Positions 5,708 through 11,869 of a stretch of DNA of 11,869 bases are shown here, piece by piece. This DNA comes from Erythrobacter sp. Its GTDB lineage: Bacteria > Pseudomonadota > Alphaproteobacteria > Sphingomonadales > Sphingomonadaceae. A program made the position numbers and the translations under genes. The stretch's first letter is position 1. Each line of letters starts with the position of its first letter. Location: NCBI GenBank assembly GCA_013214365.1, contig JABSPI010000030.1:1-11869 (forward strand), written 5' to 3'. A model generated the notes under the pieces. That model did no database searches. It was not told the DNA's origin and saw nothing but the letters and a program-made list of their open reading frames with translations.

Positions 5708-7273
5708 TCAGTCAAGCCGCTCGGCTTTTTCGCGCAATTCGCTCTTCAAAAGCTTGCCAATATGGCTGCGCGGCATTTCGTCAATCGGGTGGAGCGCGGA
5801 CAATCGCTGGGTCTTGCCCAGCCGCGCATTGACGCTGACGAGCACATCCTCACACCCGCGCGCCTCTGGCGCCAACACCACAAAGCCCACCGGGGTCTCA
5901 CCCCATTGGCGCGAGGCGATCCCGACCACGGCGGCCTCGATCACATCTGGTTCGCGCTCCAACTCGGCCTCCAGATCGGTGGGATAGATATTGAAACCGC
6001 CGGAAATAATCATGTCCTTGGCGCGCCCGACCAGTTCGACAAAGCCGTCTTCGTCGACCCGCGCAATATCGCCCATCCGCATCCACACATCGCCGGCATC
6101 GTCGACAAATTGCGCCTCTGAGGTTTTGTCGGGACGGTTTTTGTAACCCGACATCATCGTCTGGCTGCGACCGATTAAATTGCCCGGCGTGCCGGGCGCC
6201 ACCGGTTGATCATTGTCATCGAGCACTTTGAGCTCGCTGCCGGGCGCGGGGCGACCGACCGTGTGCAATTTGTCGGGAAATTCATGCGCCGCCAGCAAGC
6301 AGACAACACCGCCCTCGGTCATCGAATAAATCTCGATCAGACCGCCCGGCATCCGCGCCAACACCTCGCGTTTGAGCGGGGCGGGAAACGGCGCAGAGGT
6401 GCAATATTTGATCGCCAGCGAGGACAGGTCGACATCGTCAAACCCGGCAAAATCCATCAGGCGTTGGTATTGCACCGGCACCAGCATGGTGATCGTGGTG
6501 CGGTCATGCTGGGCATATTCAAGCCAGCGACCGCAATCAAACTTGCCCATTATCCGCAATGTTCCGCCCGCCAGAAGCGCGGCCAAAAACGCGACCATTG
6601 TGGTGTTGGAATAGAGCGGGGTCGAGGCCAAAGAGCGCACCGGCACGCCCGCATCGAGATAGGAAAAGGCGGTCGAGGCAAATTGCCGCCAACGCATCAG
6701 GTGCGAATGCACAATCCCTTTGGGGATGCCGGTCGTGCCCGAGGAATAGATGATGTTGAAAGGGTCGGTTTGCTCAGGGTCAAAATCGGGCGCCGTGGTG
6801 CCTGCTGGCGCCATCCATTGCTGCGCCTCTTCCAACCGCACATGGTCAAGGCCCGGCGCGAAATCCGCGCCCAATTCGGCCGCTTTGGCGGCGTCAATGA
6901 ACAGGTGGCGCGCCCCTGAATCGGCAACCATACCCTGCAATTGCTCGCGCGAGGCGCTGGTGGTGAGCGGCGCGGCCACCCCGCCAGCGCGCATCGCGGC
7001 CAGAAACACCACCGCATAATCGATCGTGCTGGTCCCCAAAATCGCCACCGACTGCCCACGCTCCAGCCCGGTCTCGATCAACCGGGCGGCCAACCGCTCG
7101 ACCCGATCGACCAACTCGCCCCAGCACAAAGTGCCGCGATCATCGATCAAGGCCGGCTTATCCGGCTGCCCCGCCGCCCACGCGCGCAAGATCGCAGGAA
7201 AACTGCCGAACGGCTCTGCAAGGCGGGCGCGCATATCATCGGCGAGTGCGCCGGTCTGTTTGGTTATGGTCAT
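5708..7273 (-). CDS. AMP-dependent acyl-CoA synthetase/ligase (ANL superfamily)
   Basis: A 521-residue cytoplasmic enzyme that should adenylate a carboxylic acid with ATP and transfer it to CoA. ANL core motifs are intact and in order: the phosphate loop Y176-S-S-G-T-T-G-I-P-K-G186 (A3), Y316-S-M-T-E320 (A5), G401-D402 followed by the hinge region (A7), R417-A-K-D420 (A8), I423-S-G-G-F-N-I-Y-P, and the catalytic lysine K507 in H-I-G-K (A10). Length is normal for fatty acyl or aryl acid CoA ligases. The acid substrate cannot be told from sequence. The ATG at 7273 is preceded by AAGG 8 bases upstream, which supports this start. It is divergent from gyrB across a 329-base gap and ends tail to tail with the 27-codon ORF. 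No pathway partners are beside it, so its metabolic role is open. Confidence 0.9.
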   Translation of the reverse strand: MTITKQTGALADDMRARLAEPFGSFPAILRAWAAGQPDKPALIDDRGTLCWGELVDRVERLAARLIETGLERGQSVAILGTSTIDYAVVFLAAMRAGGVAAPLTTSASREQLQGMVADSGARHLFIDAAKAAELGADFAPGLDHVRLEEAQQWMAPAGTTAPDFDPEQTDPFNIIYSSGTTGIPKGIVHSHLMRWRQFASTAFSYLDAGVPVRSLASTPLYSNTTMVAFLAALLAGGTLRIMGKFDCGRWLEYAQHDRTTITMLVPVQYQRLMDFAGFDDVDLSSLAIKYCTSAPFPAPLKREVLARMPGGLIEIYSMTEGGVVCLLAAHEFPDKLHTVGRPAPGSELKVLDDNDQPVAPGTPGNLIGRSQTMMSGYKNRPDKTSEAQFVDDAGDVWMRMGDIARVDEDGFVELVGRAKDMIISGGFNIYPTDLEAELEREPDVIEAAVVGIASRQWGETPVGFVVLAPEARGCEDVLVSVNARLGKTQRLSALHPIDEMPRSHIGKLLKSELREKAERLD

Positions 7274-7520
7274 GGAGGCAACCTTACCCTGCCCGCAGCA
7301 TGCAGCAAGCAGGGCAAAGCATTTGTTCGCGCTTTACCCGGGATAATGCACCGCCCAAGACCGTGCACGCAGCGATTTTTAGCGCCGCCGGCGGCACGCA
7401 TCCCCGCCGGGCGAAGAGCCGCTCGAACGCGCCAAAAGTGCATTTTCTCAGCCCCTTCCCGGCCCGCCATCAGCCGGGTCAGGCACCCGATGACCCATTC
7501 GCCAATCAGATGATCAGGCC

Positions 7521-7561
7521 AGAGCGTTTGAGGCGGTGGAAAAGCCGCCGCGAAACGCTCT
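7521..7561. repeat. Inverted repeat just upstream of the gyrB promoter
   Basis: AGAGCGTTT (7521-7529) and AAACGCTCT (7553-7561) are perfect 9-base arms. Inside them GGCGG (7532-7536) pairs with CCGCC (7545-7549) around an 8-base loop. It ends 6 bases before the -35 box. No T-run follows it on either strand, so it is not an intrinsic terminator. An operator or a supercoiling-sensitive cruciform is possible. Confidence 0.65.
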
Positions 7562-7563
7562 GA

Positions 7564-10200
<2,637 letters not shown>

Positions 10201-10263
10201 TCCATGGCATTGGGGGTTGATGCGCTCTTGATGTTTGATCGGTAAAGCCCGAGACTTAAAGCC

Positions 10264-11442
10264 ATGTCACATCCTGATCCGAACGACCCCTCCACCCTTG
10301 AGCACGGGAGCTTCCTGCTCCTGCTCGCCGCTGTATCGGTGCTGATGATCTGGGTGGCCTGGCCATTTGCGGGTCCGCTTTTGTGGTCGGCTCTGGCTGC
10401 GATCATGTTCCAACCGCTTTATCTTTGGACGCTCAAAAAAGTGCGCGGACGGCGCAACCTTGCCGCGTCCTTGACCTTGCTGATTATCTTTGTGGCGGTG
10501 CTTTTGCCGGCATTATGGATCGGATCTCTGGTGGCCAATGAGGCGGTCAATCTGGTTGCGCGGTTGCGTGCCGACCCGATTGATCTGGTTGGTCTGTTCG
10601 ACAGCACCTATGCCATGCTGCCCGACGCAGCGCAGCGCATCGCCCGAGATATGAACCTTGCCGATGCCTTAGTCGTGCAACAGCGGCTCGAAGAATTGCT
10701 GGGCGAAAGTGCCGGGCTGATCGCACAGCAGGCAGTCTCGATCGGCAGCGGTGCGCTGGGCTTCTTTCTCAGCTTCAGCATCGGGCTTTATGTCCTGTTC
10801 TTCCTGCTGCGCGATGGCAATCGGATTGGTGAGACCATCCTGCATTCGGCCCCGATTGAGCGCGAGATTGCCGATCATCTGGCCGCGCGCTTCCTCGGGA
10901 TTGTGCGCGCAGTGATCAAGGGGTCGGGGGTTGTTGGCCTCGTCCAGGGGACATTGGGCGGCATTATGCTGGCGATTGCGGGCGTGCCCTCGGCGCTGCT
11001 GCTGGGCGTGTTGATGGCCATTTTGGCGCTGATCCCGGCGATCGGCACCGCTCTGGTTTGGGCGCCGGCGGGGATCTGGTTGATTGTGACGGGCGAAGTG
11101 TGGTCGGGCGTGTTTGTGCTGGCGGCGGGCTTTATTATCATCTCCTCGGTCGACAATGTCCTGCGCCCGATCCTCGTGGGCCGCGATACAGGGATCCCCG
11201 ACTGGCTCATTCTGGTGACCACTTTGGGCGGCATTTCGATCGCCGGATTTGCCGGTATTGTTCTGGGGCCGCTGGTGGCGGGGCTGTTCCTTGCGACCTG
11301 GTCGCTCTTGCAAGAGCAGCGCGCCGAGGACGAAGAAGCGCGCGAGCGGTATCGCATGAAAGTGGGCCCTGACGGCAAGGCGATTTCTGCCGATGAGGCC
11401 GCGGCTGTAAGCCCGACCTCCGCGTCGCAAGCGGCGGCGTAA
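10264..11442 (+). CDS. AI-2E family transporter-like membrane protein
   Basis: A 392-residue inner-membrane protein of the AI-2E (PerM/TqsA/YdiK-like) family. Hydrophobic segments lie near residues 17-31, 36-50, 67-90, 158-182, 221-276 (several), 279-296 and 313-346. A long soluble helical stretch lies at about 91-157, as is usual in the family. The C-terminal R-D-T-G-I-P-D-W-L-I-L and I-V-L-G-P-L-V-A-G-L-F segments are characteristic. Members export or exchange small solutes, and few substrates are established; the family name alone does not show autoinducer transport. The cytoplasmic tail from 350 is charged and then Ala/Ser-rich. It begins 63 bases after gyrB with no terminator visible between, so read-through is likely. 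Its ribosome-binding site is weak. Confidence 0.88.
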   Translation: MSHPDPNDPSTLEHGSFLLLLAAVSVLMIWVAWPFAGPLLWSALAAIMFQPLYLWTLKKVRGRRNLAASLTLLIIFVAVLLPALWIGSLVANEAVNLVARLRADPIDLVGLFDSTYAMLPDAAQRIARDMNLADALVVQQRLEELLGESAGLIAQQAVSIGSGALGFFLSFSIGLYVLFFLLRDGNRIGETILHSAPIEREIADHLAARFLGIVRAVIKGSGVVGLVQGTLGGIMLAIAGVPSALLLGVLMAILALIPAIGTALVWAPAGIWLIVTGEVWSGVFVLAAGFIIISSVDNVLRPILVGRDTGIPDWLILVTTLGGISIAGFAGIVLGPLVAGLFLATWSLLQEQRAEDEEARERYRMKVGPDGKAISADEAAAVSPTSASQAAA

Positions 11443-11444
11443 CC

Positions 11445-11869
11445 ATGGCGACCGGGCCAAGGGTCACCCCGGGAAGCCAAGCCGAACAGGTGGGCCGGTT
11501 AATCATTGCCGTGCTGCTGGCTCTGTGGCTCCCGGCGCTGCCCGGCGGCAATTATCTGATCTATCCCTTCGTGATCCTGACCACCTGGTTTCACGAAATG
11601 GGCCATGGCCTTGCGGCTTTGATGATGGGGCAGGAATTTGCGCGCCTGATGATTTTTGCTGATGGGTCGGGAGTGGCCGAAATCCGGCTTGATCCCGATG
11701 CCGGCCGTATGACCCGCGCAATCTATGCAGCTGGCGGCCCGCTTGCGCCGGTTCTGGTCGGGTCGGGATTGATCATGGCGAGCGCGCATCCCAAGCTGTG
11801 GCGCCCGGCATTGTGGGGTATGGCCGGGGCGATATTCCTCTCGGTCATCCTCTATGTCCGCTCTAATGT
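11445..11869 (+). CDS. M50B-like membrane metalloprotease, 3' end outside window
   Basis: An open frame from an ATG 2 bases after the AI-2E gene's stop to the window end (141 full codons, truncated). After a short hydrophilic head, a hydrophobic helix (about 18-33) leads to the zinc motif H50-E-M-G-H54 inside a second helix, in the form W-F-H-E-M-G-H-G-L-A-A-L-M-M-G. A third helix begins at about 100 with A-A-G-G-P-L-A-P-V-L-V-G, and a fourth at about 125. This is the layout of the M50B-like family (site-2-protease relatives with an N-terminal HExxH). The substrate and the remaining zinc ligand are not visible. The 2-base spacing implies tight coupling to the AI-2E gene. Confidence 0.82.
   Translation, partial: MATGPRVTPGSQAEQVGRLIIAVLLALWLPALPGGNYLIYPFVILTTWFHEMGHGLAALMMGQEFARLMIFADGSGVAEIRLDPDAGRMTRAIYAAGGPLAPVLVGSGLIMASAHPKLWRPALWGMAGAIFLSVILYVRSN

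Noticed and set aside
5663..5711. Inverted repeat (CTGAC/GTCAG and GCGGCC/GGCCGC) between the 27-codon ORF and the ligase gene as a bidirectional terminator
   Set aside because: The inner loop is 19 bases long and no T-run follows on either strand, so it does not meet the usual criteria.

Overview
The window looks like a chromosomal segment of a free-living alphaproteobacterium, most likely Sphingomonadales (Erythrobacteraceae or a close relative). The evidence is the GC-rich coding bias, the alphaproteobacterial style of GuaA and GyrB, and a small UrcA-type secreted protein, a family common in sphingomonads and caulobacters. No rRNA, tRNA, CRISPR array, transposase or phage gene was seen. 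Most of the window is ordinary core genome. The parts that do not fit are the intergenic stretches.

Layout, left to right. (1) A minus-strand pair: a YceI-like lipoprotein gene (326-931) followed, with a 4-base overlap, by a small DUF4274-like gene (9-329). (2) A divergently transcribed exported serine hydrolase of the beta-lactamase/PBP-like S12 type (1066-2508). Its stop codon directly abuts that of the convergent guaA, GMP synthase (2509-4083, minus). (3) A 321-base gap holding a strong hairpin that forms the leader of a small secreted UrcA-family protein (4405-4737), which ends in a textbook intrinsic terminator. (4) An 845-base stretch (4738-5582) without an ordinary gene. It holds a consensus TATAAT box and a run of stem-loops. 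The three strongest (5145-5337) display pyrimidine-rich loops, two of them the identical octamer TCCCCCCC on unrelated stems. I read this as a candidate structured RNA. (5) A 27-codon ORF (5583-5666) with an excellent Shine-Dalgarno site, convergent with an acyl-CoA ligase-like adenylate-forming enzyme (5708-7273, minus). (6) A 329-base divergent intergenic region with a perfect-armed inverted repeat and a well-formed gyrB promoter placed so that the gyrB mRNA should be leaderless or nearly so. (7) gyrB (7603-10200), then an AI-2E-family membrane protein (10264-11442), then 2 bases later an M50B-like membrane metalloprotease gene that runs off the window end.

The genes do not form one pathway. 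guaA (GMP synthesis) and gyrB (DNA supercoiling) are housekeeping genes. The YceI lipoprotein, serine hydrolase and UrcA protein are envelope or periplasmic. The AI-2E and M50B-like genes probably share a transcript, possibly with gyrB. The most novel candidate is the C-loop stem-loop array at about 4944-5401, beside the unannotated 27-residue ORF. Its strand and function are inferred from structure only.
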